From Anisodus tanguticus (taxonomy: Eukaryota > Streptophyta > Magnoliopsida > Solanales > Solanaceae), in assembly GCA_034509755.1 (NCBI GenBank), contig CM067541.1, forward strand, positions 22,432,001 to 22,496,000: a stretch of 64,000 bases of DNA, read 5' to 3'. The position numbers and the translations under genes are program-made. Shown here one piece after another: positions 35,690 through 46,397 of the stretch. Position 1 is the stretch's first letter. The number at the start of each line of letters is the position of its first letter. A model generated the notes under the pieces. It made no database searches. It was not told the origin of the DNA and saw only the letters and a list, made by a program, of their open reading frames with translations.

Positions 35690-37330
35690 AATCCTCCGGT
35701 CCCAAATTGGTATATGGACACCGGTGCCACTACCCACATGACATCCGATTCAGGTACGCTCTCGTCTTATTCCAATTTGAGCAACCCTCGCGGCATAATT
35801 GTTGATAATGGTAATTCTATTCCAATTCGTGGTTATGGTCATAAAACTTTATCTCCCCCTCATCCACCTCTTATCTTGAAAAACACCCTACACGCCCCCA
35901 AATTGATTAAAACTTAGTCTATGTTCGTAAATTCACTAATGACAATTCCTTTTCTATTGAATTTGATCCATTTGGTTTCTCTGTGAAGGATTTCAAGACG
36001 GGGAGTCTTCTCATGAGGTGTGATAGTAGGAGAGATCTTTATCCTATCATACCCACTTCCGGTCCATCGAGTCAAGCCCTGCCATCCGCCTTTGCAACCA
36101 TTTCTCCTTCTTTGTGGCATGCTCGTCTTGGTCATCCGGGATCATATATTTTGTCGACATTAGATAAAAACAGTTTTATTTTATGTAAGGGTACGAGTAG
36201 TACTCCAAATTGTCAGTCTTGTTCTTTAGGAAAAATTGTTAAGTTGCCATTTGTAGACTCAAATTCTCATACTTTAATGTCATTTGATATTATTCATAGC
36301 GACTTATGGACGTCTCCTGTTCTTAGTTCTGTGGGTCATCGGTATTATGTTCTCTTTTTGAATGATTATTCTAAGTTTTCATGGACGTTTCCAATAGCGA
36401 AAAAAATTTAAGTTTTTTCCGTCTTCTTAAAATTTAGAGCATTCATTAGAACCCAATTCGAATGAGAAATCAAAAATATTCAGTGTGATAATGGCAAAGA
36501 ATATGACAATAGGGTGTTTCGGGAATTCTGTGCTAATAATGGGATCAATTTTCATTTTTCTTGTCCTCATACGTCTTCACAAAATGGGAAAGCCGAACAC
36601 AAAATTCGCTCCATAAATAACATTGTCCGAACTTTATTAATTCATGCTTCCGTACCCCCGTCTTTTTGGCATCATGCTCTAGAAATGGCTATCTATCTCC
36701 TTAACATAATTCCTTCCAAAGGTTTGACATATTTTTCCCCCTTTCAAATTTTATATAATAAAATTCCTTCATATTCACATCTTCGGGTTTTTGGGTGTTT
36801 GTGTTATCCGTTATATTCGTCCTCCACAATTAACAAACTTCAAGCTCGGTCTACTCCGTGTGTATTTTTGGGCTTTCCGTCTAATCATCGTGGTTACAAA
36901 TGCTGTGATTTATCCTCTAATAAAACCATCATTAATTGCCATGTAATTTTTTATGAATCCCAATTTTCATTTGCTAAAGTTAATACTCTCGTGTCTAGTT
37001 CGTATAATATTTTGGATGATAGTATATCCCCGTATATTATTCACCATTTTTCGGACGTATCCTGCACCCAAAATTCTCCAGCAGGCCCACTGGTCCGTCA
37101 CCCACTGCCAGTCTCAGTACCGCCACTTGGCCAGTTCCAGCGATTGGGCCGGTCCGGCCCGGTCTGGGAACCGATCCGCCTGCTCCTGTTTACCGAGTTG
37201 GGCCAGCAGGCCCACTGCCTGCTGGCCAGTCCGTCCCGAGCCCAGCAAATTCCCGAAATCCGCCCAATTCTTCCTCGAGTCATAGACTGGTCACTCGTAG
37301 TCAACGGGGTATTTTTAAACCAAAAAGACA
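35690..37330 (+). pseudogene. Copia-2 protease and integrase
   Basis: Protease motif 'NWYMDTGATTHMT' keeps its Asp. Then 'LWHARLGHPGSYIL' and CQSCSLGKI (zinc region), 'IIHSDLWTSP', 'QCDNGKEYDN' and 'HTSSQNGKAEH', covering the D-D-E integrase. The 292-codon open frame from 36514 carries the C-terminal half plus the Pro/Gly-rich linker. Stops at about 35917, 36409 and 36464. Confidence 0.88.
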
Positions 37331-37379
37331 TCTTAATTTACATTCTAATGTCCCTAAATCCCCCTTACCCCGTAATCCT

Positions 37380-38900
37380 GTGTCAGCCTTAAATGGCCCG
37401 AATTGGAAAATTGTTATGACCGATGAATATAATGCTCTTATTGATAATAAGACGTGGAGTTGGTGCCCCATCCATCTGGTATTAATATTATCAGGTCTAT
37501 GTGGATTTTTGCTCATAAGGAGAATTCAGATGGTTCATTTGCTCGACATAAGGCGCAGCTTGTGAGTGATGGTAAGACTCAGCAGGTTAGTGTAGATTTT
37601 GGTGAGATGTTTAGTCCGGTGGTCAAGCCAGCTAGCATTCACATTGTGCTTAGCTTGGCTCTTTCGAAGGCATGTCATATTCATCAGTTAGATGTAAAGA
37701 ATGTTTTTCTACATGGGGATCTCAAGGAAACAGTCTATATGATGCCTTTGGGATTCATGGATCCCAAACATCCGCATCATGTCTGTTTGTTGAACAAGTC
37801 CTGATATGGGATTAAGCAGTCTCCCCGGGCCTGGTTTACGAGTTTTGCAGACTATGTTTCGACTATTGGGTTCACTCACAGCAGGTCGGATAATTCCATG
37901 TTCATCTACTGTCGTGGTTCGTCCTTGGCCTATATTTTGTTATATATGGATGATATTATTTTGATTGCCTCTTCTGATGCCTTACGCCAGTCTATCATGA
38001 CCATGCTCAGCTCTGAGTTTGCTATGAAAGACTTGGGGGCCTTGAATTACTTTTTGGGAATTGTTGTCACTCGTCATTCAGATGGGTTGTTCTTATCTCA
38101 AATGAAGTATGCAGATGAGATCATTAAGATGGCTGCGATGTCATCTTGTAAGTCCGCTTCCACTCCAGTTGATACTAAGCCCAAGCTTAGTGTCGCGGCC
38201 GGCGTACCATACGAGGATCCGACCCGCTATCGCAGTCTTGCAAGGGCCCTTCAGTATCTTATATTTACGAGACAAGATATTACGTATGTTGTCCAGCAGG
38301 TGTATTTATTCATGCATGATCCTAGAGTTGAGCACAAGAATGCACTCAAACGCATCATTCGGTATATTCAGGGTACACTTGACTATGGGTTGCATTTATA
38401 TCCTTCATCGACGTCCACACTTATCTCGTATACGGATGTTGATTGGGGTGGCTGTCCAGACACCAGACGGTCTACATCTGGCTATTGTATGTTTCTTGGC
38501 AATAACCCGGTCTCATGGTCTGCCAAACGTCAATCGACATTGTCCCGATCCAATGTCGAGGCCGAGTATCGAGGGGTAGCTAATGTGGTCTCTGAATCAT
38601 GTTGGTTATGTAATTTGCTATTGGAGCTTCATTCACCTATTCAGAAAGCAACCTTGGTTTATTGAGATAATATTAGTGCCATCTACCTTTCTGATAATCC
38701 GGTTCAGCACCAGCGCACTAAACATATCAAGATGAACATTCACTTTGTCCGCGAAAAGGTTGCTCGTGGTCAGGTACGCATCTGCCATGTCCCGTCAAGA
38801 TATCAAATTGTCGACATCTTTACAAAGGGTCTTCCCTCAGTCCTTTTTGAAGATTTTAGGGACAGTCTCAGCGTTCGAAGACCGCCCACTATGACTGCGG
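37380..38900 (+). pseudogene. Copia-2 reverse transcriptase and RNase H
   Basis: RT motifs 'FSPVVKPASIHIVLSLALS', 'QLDVKNVFLHGDLKETVY' and an active-site box LLYMDDIIL (Met for the usual Val). RNase H phrases 'SYTDVDWGGCPDTRRSTSGY', 'EAEYRGVANVVSE' and 'HFVREKVARGQVR'. Interrupted near 37455 (frameshift), at 37802 (TGA) and at 38663 (TGA for a Cys codon in VYCDN). Confidence 0.9.
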
Positions 38901-40279
38901 GGTGTGTTAAATATACATAATATACACACAATATACATGTGTATATTGGACTCTCGGCTGGACCCTTGTACCGTGTAAATTAGGTAGTCTTTTAGTATCC
39001 TAGTTTAGGTAATGTTGTAATGTAATTAGTATTGTACACTTACCATAATATGTGTATTACAATAATTGTATAGTTAGTATCCAAGTATAATAAGGTTTTA
39101 GGAGTAGAATAGGAATAGGATTCTCCTATTATGGAAATATGTAACTTGTATATATAGTCTTTCAATTAATGAAAATAATCAAGGGGATTATTTTTTTCAG
39201 AGACCAGCTTTTTTGCGGTAGTCTTGGCCAACCTAAGAATGTCCGCTTACCGGGAAATGACGGTAATCTGATGCTTCAGGTGATCTTTACTTTTTCCCCC
39301 TCCAGTTCTGAACATTCTATAACTAGAAATTATTTGTACACCTTCCTAATCCTACCTAATTTCAGTAAACACACATGATGCAAAGAAAGATAGTCAACCA
39401 AGTCTACCAGAGCAAACACTGGTCACAGCTAGAGAAAATGTATTGGTATGTATGGAAGTCTAATGCATTCATGTATTGCGAAATTGTCTACATGAGTCCT
39501 TTCATTTAATTATTTTGTTTGATAAGTAGACTTCAATCTTTTAATAGTACACTAAAAAGTCACATAGGCGCAGTTGGGTGGTGTTTCTTATAAGGAAAGT
39601 TGTATTAGTGGAATGATTGATTAACTAAGAAAGTCTCTAATGTTACTCGTCCAGAACTTGTGATTAATAGATGTACCTTAATGGCTTAGTTATCGTTTGG
39701 CTAAAATAGAATTGGTGATGATTAGATATACTATCATGTGCTGTTTGCAGTTTTAAAGTTGCATATCCGTTGGTGCTGGACTCCTTTGTTTGGTGGTGTT
39801 TGAATTCTAAAGGTGTTGCTTTAATGTGGTGATTGTGTTGATGTGTCCTAAAAATCTATGTCCTCATGCTTTGGACACTTATCAAGAAATGATTTTCTTA
39901 ATTTAAGATAAATTAGCAAATTCAGATTTTGCAAGCTCATAATGGTAGGTGAAAGAAATAATCCCCTTTATTATTTTCATTAATAAAAGAATATATATAT
40001 AATTTAAATTTTCCATATTATGAAAATCTTATTCCTATTCTACTCCCAAAACCCTATTCTAGTTGTACAAGAATCCTATAATTATGGTAAGTGTACAATA
40101 TTAATTTAATAAAATATTTACACTAATTAAACTTACCAAAAACCGTGATATACACGGGTTTGTATACCGTGTATACCAAGGTTTCACATATGGTAATGTA
40201 CCTTGTGAAACCATGATATACATGGTATACAAACCCATGTATATCACAAGTATAACTAACACACCCCCGCAGTCATAGC

Positions 40280-42240
40280 GGACGGTCTTCGTACTCTGAG
40301 GCTGTCCCTAAAATCTTCAAATAGCACCGACAGAAGACCTTTGATAAAGATATCTGCAATTTGATACCTGGAAGGGACATGTCAGACGCGTACTTATCCA
40401 CGAGCAACATTTTCACGAACAAAGTAAATATTCATCTCGATGCGTTTAGTGCACTGGTGTTGAACCGGATTACCAGACAGGTAGATGACACTAATATTAT
40501 CAAAATAATCTAAGGCAGCTTTCTGAATAGAACAATGAAGCTCTAAAAGAAGATTACGTAACCAACAAGATTCAGAGACCACATTGGCTACCCCTCGATA
40601 CTCGGCCTCTGCACTAGAGCGAGACTATGTAGACTGACGCTTTGCAGACCATGAGACCAAGTTATTACCAAGAAACATACAATAGCCGGACGTGGAACAT
40701 CTGGTATCTGGACAGCCACCCCAATCAGCATCAGTATACGAGACAAATGTAGATGTTGATGAAGGATATAAATGTAAACCATAGTCAAGTGCCCCCTGGA
40801 TGTATCGAATAATGCGTTTGAGCGCATTCATGTGCTCAACCCTGGGATCATGCATAAATAAGCACACCTGTTGTACGGCATATGTAATATTTGGTCTCGT
40901 AAAAGTAAGATACTGAAGAGCCCCTGCAAGACTGCGATAGTGAGTCAGATCCTCGTACGGTGAGCCAGCCGCAACACCCAGCTTGGGCTTAGTATCAACC
41001 GGAGTGGAAGTAGACTTGCAAGAGGACATACCAGCTCTCTCAATGATCTCAACAACATACTTTCGTTATAATAAGAACAACCCACCTTCATGACGAGAGA
41101 CAGCAATCCCCAAAAAATATCTCAAGGACCTCAAGTCTTTCATAGCAAACTCAGAAGTGAGCATTGTCATGATAGACTTTCGCAAAGCATCAGAAGAGGC
41201 AGTTAAGATAATATCATCAACATATAATAGTAAATAAGCCAGGGAAAGACCACGACGATATATGAACAATGAATTATCAAACCTGCTGTGTGAAATCCAA
41301 TAGATGAAACATAGCCTGTAAACCGCGTATACCAAGCCTGTGGGGCCTGCTTAAGCCCATACAAGGACTTCTTCAATAAACAGACATGATGAGGATATTT
41401 GGAGTCTCGAAAACCCAAGGGTTGATGCATGTAAACGGTCTCCTTAAGATCACCATGTAAGAAAGCATTCTTCACATCTAATTGATGGATGGGCCAAGCT
41501 TTCAAAAGAGCCAGACTGAGAATAGTGCAAATGGTAGCTGGTTTGACCACCAGACTAAATGTCTCACCATAATCCACGCCAACCTACTGAGTCTTACCAT
41601 CACCTACAAGACGAGTCTTCTGCCTTGCAAAAGAACCGTCAGAATTATCCTTATGAGTAAAAATTCGCATAGACCGAATAATATTAACACCAGAATGATG
41701 GGGTACCAACTCCCCCATCTTATTTGCAATAAAAGCATCGTAGGGTCATTTAATGCGGACACTGGGTTACGAGGTAGAGGGGATTTAAGAACATTAAAAT
41801 TTAAATTAAAATGTATTTTCGGTTTAAAAATATCTCGTTGACTACGAGTGACCGGTCGATGACTCGGGGGAGAATTGGGTAGATGTTGGGAAATATCGGG
41901 ACGGGTGATGGACTGGCCAGCAGGCAGTGGCCCAATACTGGAATTGGGACCGACATCGAAAATAGAAAGCGAGGAGGCGGGCGGGGTGGATAGGCGGCCC
42001 GATTCTTTCGGCCCAATAAGCGTAGGCTGCGACAGATCTTGGTGGACTAGCGGGCGGTGGGCCATTGGCGGATTTTGGGTGCGAGACAGGTCCGATAAAT
42101 GGTGGATAATATATGGGGAGACATCGTCATCTAAAAAATTATACGAACTAGGCCCGAGACTATTTACATTTGCAAACGGAAATTGGGTTTCATCGAAAAT
42201 AACATGGCGAGTAATGATGATTTTATTAGACGACAAATCA
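40280..42240 (-). pseudogene. Copia-3 integrase end, RT and RNase H
   Basis: From high to low coordinates: integrase C-terminus and Pro-rich linker (42240-41770), RT with 'QLDVKNAFLHGDLKETVY', 'KKSLYGLKQAPQAWYTRF' and 'LLYVDDIILTASSD', then RNase H with 'YTDADWGGCPDTRCSTSGY' and 'HFVREN'-like end. Several frame changes (about 41590, 41330, 41060, 40625). Related to copia-2 and copia-5. Confidence 0.88.
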
Positions 42241-42244
42241 AAAC

Positions 42245-42698
42245 ACTTGTAACTGTGATATACATGGGTTTGTATACCATGTATATCACGGTTTCCCAAG
42301 GTAAATTACCATATGTGAAACCGTGGTATTCACAATTTTTGGTAAGTTTAATTAGTGTAAATATTGTATTAAATTAGTATTGTACACTTACCATAATTAT
42401 AGGATTCTTGTACAACTAGAATATGATTTTGGGAGTAGAATAGAATTTTTCATATTATGAAAATCATATTTCTATTCTACTCCCAAAATCATATTCCAGT
42501 TGTCCAAGAATCCTATAATTATGGTAAGTGTACAATACTCATTTAATACAATATTTACACTAATTAAGCTTATCAAAAATCGTGATATACACGGATTTGT
42601 ATACTGTGTAAAACACAGTTTCACATATGATAATTTATCTTGTGAAACCGTGATATACATGGTATACAAACCCATGTATATCACGGGTATAACTAACA
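42245..42698. repeat. Long palindrome made of two inverted LTR copies
   Basis: About 42249-42455 is an LTR in forward orientation lacking its first bases; 42457-42698 is an LTR in reverse. The centre is near 42456 ('tttttcatattatgaaaatc'). Arms of about 200 bp can pair, for example 'ctattctactcccaaaatca' with 'tgattttgggagtagaatag'. Each LTR also has smaller internal inverted repeats. Confidence 0.88.
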
Positions 42699-43457
42699 GT
42701 GGGAAGCTGTCAACTCGATGGTTCGGATGAAAGATTTTTCTTTGTTTCCTAAATTAAAAGAAGGTTTGACTGAACGTTTATAAGAGCGGATTTTTTGTGT
42801 GCCATGTTTATTTATGATTTTCATTTTCCAAGATTCAGCTGTTGTGCGTAATAATTTTGGAAAAAGGCAGAATTTTAGTTATGGTATTGAGCATTTAAAG
42901 TATTATTGTTTTCTCTTTCATCTCTCTTTCCTCTGAATGATAGAATAGACGAGTACTACTGTTAAACTGGAATTTGATTTATGTATTTTGTTCGTGTAAA
43001 CAGCAAGCGCATTCTGCAATGTGATCGCCTGATTTCTGTTGGCTGTATTGCAAGAAAAATCTAGACCTAAAGAGGTTCAACAGGGTCAGAATGTACAGTC
43101 TCATCCACGGAGGGCATTAGATGAAGAGGTGAAGGAGATTAAAGATCAGCTGATTAGAGCCAAAGCATTCTTGAATTTTGTACCAGCGGGTAGTAACTCT
43201 AATTGATAAAGCTACGAATTAAAGACTTGGAACGAGCTGCTGGTAAAGTTTCTAACGATTCTGATTTGTCAAGGAGGTAAGATGATGTTTCACCTGGAAC
43301 TATTTTATATATGTTAGTTGCTCCACAGTAGCATAAAATCTGATTGGCTTGGAGTAGTGGCTTTTTTTATCTACTTTCTGTACCTTTTTATGATAAGTGT
43401 GAATTATGTTGTGTATTGAATTTGAAAGAATATCTGAGAGACGGTCAAAATGGTTAG

Positions 43458-43769
43458 TATGTAGTTGAATGTTGTCCAATTTATTCATTTATATTAGTAG
43501 TCGTAGTATTATTCTTGTAGTTTCGTGTCCTTCGATTTGATTATCGTATTAATTTCTGGTAGTTACGATTATTTTTTCAGATAACTTTATCATGTTTTTT
43601 TATAGTATTTTGCCATGACTTTTATATTGCTTTGAATTGCTTGTCCTTGTGCCGAGGGCCTACCATAAATAACTTCTCTAACTCTCAAGGTAGGGGTAAG
43701 GTCTGCGTACACTCTACCTTCCCTAGACCCATTTTTTTAGAATTTCGCTGAGTATGTTGTTGTTGTTGG
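43458..43769 (+). mobile_element. RTE-LINE / TS-SINE 3' end in intron 6 of copy 2
   Basis: T-rich body, then 'gtgccgagggcctaccataa', 'gtaaggtctgcgtacactct' and 'gttgttgttgg'. Copy 1 reads straight through the site ('caaaatggttaaatggaatt', about 16820), so this insertion is specific to copy 2. Confidence 0.65.
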
Positions 43770-43932
43770 AATTGACAAATAGATTAGTGCTAAAGTTAAG
43801 TATGCACACAAAGACGGACTTTAACTTGATATTTGTCCATGAGTAGTTGAGGAAAAATTGGTTGGTCTTGTAACTAAGTGTTTTAATGTCACCAAGTGAT
43901 TTCTTTTTGGTATTATGTTTTCAGTCTTGTAA

Positions 43933-44120
43933 GTGAAGGGGAGCCTTGAAGTAACTGATAAAGTTGTTGTCATGTGACCAGGAGGTCATGAGTTTAAGCC
44001 GTGAAAATAGTCTCTTGCAGAAATGTGAGGTAAGGCTATGTACAATAGACCCTTGTGATCCGGCCTTTTTTCAAACCCTGCGCATAACGGGAGCTTAATG
44101 CACCGGACTGGTTCTTTTTG
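43933..44120 (+). mobile_element. Au-type SINE with TSD, copy 2 only
   Basis: Near full length: 'gaaggggagccttgaagtaa', A-box region, 'ggtcatgagtttaagccgtg' (B-box region), 'cataacgggagcttaatgca' and a T-rich end. Flanked by 'tcagtcttgtaa' direct repeats (43920-43931 and 44124-44135). Copy 1 has a single 'ctcagtcttgtaactatg' (about 16990), the empty site. Confidence 0.88.
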
Positions 44121-44451
44121 TTCTCAGTCTTGTAACTAAGTACTCAGTGTCGGCAAGTGGATGCTTTTCTTGATTGTTCACTTTGTCCTGTTTTAAGAAT
44201 TTTTTGGGCACAATTATTAAGCTGCGAATAGATGTTTTGGATGTATTGAAATAGAAGTGGGACCAGGAAGTGACAATAAGGCTAACTTTGTTTTAAAAAA
44301 AAGTGGTCTGCCGGTGCTTTTTAAATGGTAAAATATTGAAAAGGTATTGAAGAGTGTAGAGGAAATATTTTACTTTAGGAAAGTAGATAAAATCTTGAGT
44401 AACCAATAGGAAAATATACTATTTGGCTTGGAAATATGGGAATAGTTAATA

Positions 44452-44607
44452 CAATCAAATCTCTCTATAACAATATAATTTATTGTTATACTATAGCGAA
44501 ATATTGTTAGAGAGAACTTATTATATAACATAATATGGAAGATTGATTCCACAAATAACATGATTGTTATAGTGAAAACGAATTGATGTTATAGAGAGGT
44601 TTGACTG
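44452..44607. mobile_element. MITE with 'caatcaaatctctctataac' inverted ends
   Basis: Left end 'caatcaaatctctctataac', right end 'gttatagagaggtttgactg', flanked by TA; 156 bp. Absent at the matching place in copy 1 (about 17925). A dispersed Solanaceae-type MITE of unclear superfamily. Confidence 0.82.
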
Positions 44608-45132
44608 TATGATGTATGCATGATATAAGAAAGGTTATCTTTCTACGGCCATACAGAAGATGAAGGCCATGGATGCAACCCTCTCGAAAGCCAGTAAATT
44701 GTTCCCTGAGCGCTCATCAATGGTGAAGAAACTTCGTGCTATGACATATAATGCTGAGGCACAACTTCGATCGCAAAAGAATCAAGCTTCCTTCCTTGTA
44801 AATCTTGCCGGAAGAATTACCCCGAAAAGCCTTCATTGCCTCTCCATGTGGTTGACCACTGAATACTTTTCCCTACAACCTGAGGAGCAGGAACTTCCCA
44901 ACCAACATAAAATTTCAGAATCCAGATCTCTATCATTTTGCCGTTTTCTCTAACAATGTTTTGGCATGTTCTGCAGTTGTCAACTCAACTGTATCTACTG
45001 CTAGGGTGAGCTGCTCCATAATTTTCTGATTCTTGGCTTTTAAAATCACTTACTCCCTCGGTTTCAAGTAATAATGTATATTACTTTTCTTTTTAGTCTG
45101 TCCAAAAAGAACACAACATTTTTTATTTAGTA

Positions 45133-45620
45133 CTCTCTTCGTCCCAATTTATGTGAATATGTTTGATTGGGCACTAAGTTTAAGTATGAAAGGAAAACTT
45201 TTAAAACTTATGATCTAAAATAAGACAAAAATATTTGTGTAACTACAAATTATCTCATTAAGGCTAAAATGAAAAGGTTAAAGTTAAATTGTTACTCACT
45301 CTGTTTCAAAATGTTTGTCTAGTTTTGACTTAACACGGAGTTTAAGAAAGTAAAGAAACTTTTGAATCATGTGGTTGTTAACTAAAGATATGTAGAATGT
45401 ACCAAAATATATTTTAATCTTATGGTCTTCAACATGTCATGTGAAAAGTTGAAATAAAGGAGTTGTCAAAAAAGGAAAGAGGCATTCATTTTGAAACGGA
45501 CTAAAAAGGAAAGCAAGACAAACATTTTGAAGCAGAGGGAGTACTAAATATAGAAAGTTGTCGTTCTTTTTGGGACTGACTAAAAGGGAAAGAGTGTCAC
45601 ATAAATTAGGACGCAGTGAG
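45133..45620. mobile_element. Stowaway MITE, middle member of the nest
   Basis: Left end 'ctctcttcgtcccaatttat', right end (reverse complement) 'ctcactgcgtcctaatttat'. Inserted at TA in the outer MITE; interrupted by the third. Confidence 0.82.
45295..45541. mobile_element. Stowaway MITE, innermost member of the nest
   Basis: Left end 'ctcactctgtttcaaaatgt', right end (reverse complement) 'ctccctctgcttcaaaatgt', with TA on both sides; 247 bp. Confidence 0.85.
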
Positions 45621-45989
45621 TGACTCTTCAACAACATTTCACCAGATTCGAAAGGTATTTGGTACATTACACACATCTTTAGTTTGAGGTCACTAGATAA
45701 GAACTTGTTTTACTTTCTTAAACTCCGATCCAGTCAAATTAAGACACAAACTGAAACAGAGGGAGTATTATTTTTCATCCACGTTTTATTTTGTTCTCTC
45801 GTCGTAACCTAATCTGCAGTGATCTTTTGATAATTAAGAATAGAACGTAGGTATTTGGAGTATGCATGTTGCATATGGTCTTTTGAGGAAAAATTTCATT
45901 TAGTATCTATGTTAGTTGATGCTTAACTAAAATTTAGCATTAGCTTTGGCTTCAGTCCGGAACAGACCAACTCCAATTCTGCATATAAA

Positions 45990-46106
45990 ACAACAACAAC
46001 TTACCAGTGTAATCCCATAGGTGGGGTCTGGGGAAAGTAGAGTGTACACAGACCTTACCCTATCTCTGGAGGTATAGAGTTGTTTCGAAAGACCGTCGAC
46101 TCAAGT
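45990..46106 (-). mobile_element. TS-type SINE 3' part, copy 2 only, with TSD
   Basis: Reverse orientation: 'acaacaacttaccagtgtaa', 'tccc...ggtggggtctggggaaag' and 'gttgtttcgaaagacc'. Flanked by about 15-bp direct repeats 'aattctgcatataaa' (45975-45989) and 'aattgtacatataaa' (46107-46121). Copy 1 has one copy (about 18792). Confidence 0.82.
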
Positions 46107-46397
46107 AATTGTACATATAAATCCACTATTGATTTATGAGAACACAAATGCTATTATTTGTTGGTATCCAAGAAGAATTATGATTTCAGTAACATTATCA
46201 TTTGTGACTTGTCGTGCAACTGTCGTATATGGAAGGGCTAAACTTTTATGGTTTATGACAGTAACTGTAAGGAGTAACTATTGATCTCTATATATGTTTG
46301 GACTAAGTTTCTTTTTGAGCCGATGATATATCGGAATCAGACCCTACTTGTAGGATTACACTGGATATGTTATGAACAAATTTATGGTAAGTGTTTA

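Larger units (their letters stand above)
34137..39199 (+). mobile_element. Copia-2: full-length Ty1/copia inserted in GAUT copy 2 exon 4
   Basis: LTRs 34137-34429 (293 bp) and 38905-39199 (295 bp), TGTTAAAT...TTTCA, differing at roughly a dozen positions. Target duplication 'gagac' at 34132-34136 and 39200-39204, splitting exon 4. PBS region 'taatatcagaag' follows the 5' LTR and 'gactgcggggtg' precedes the 3' LTR. All copia domains are present, with a modest number of stops. Same family as copia-3 and copia-5. Confidence 0.97.
39950..42698 (-). mobile_element. Copia-3: internally deleted copia with inverted LTR, in intron 5 of copy 2
   Basis: Left LTR 39950-40261 (reverse orientation, TGAAAGAAATAATC...TAACTAACA); right end at 42698. 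Near-perfect target duplication gtagg/gtggg (39945-39949 and 42699-42703; copy 1 has gtggg). Minus-strand coding runs from the end of integrase ('CFDLSSNKIIITRHVIFDE') through RT and RNase H (42240 to about 40280); gag, protease and most integrase are missing. In their place are two LTR copies in opposite orientation (palindrome 42245-42698). Confidence 0.92.
45053..45765. mobile_element. Stowaway MITE, outer member of a three-level nest
   Basis: Orthologue of the 232-bp MITE at 18372-18603, in intron 7. Ends 'ctccctcggtttcaag' and 'aaactgaaacagagggag', flanked by TA. Enlarged to 713 bp by the two inner elements. Confidence 0.88.
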
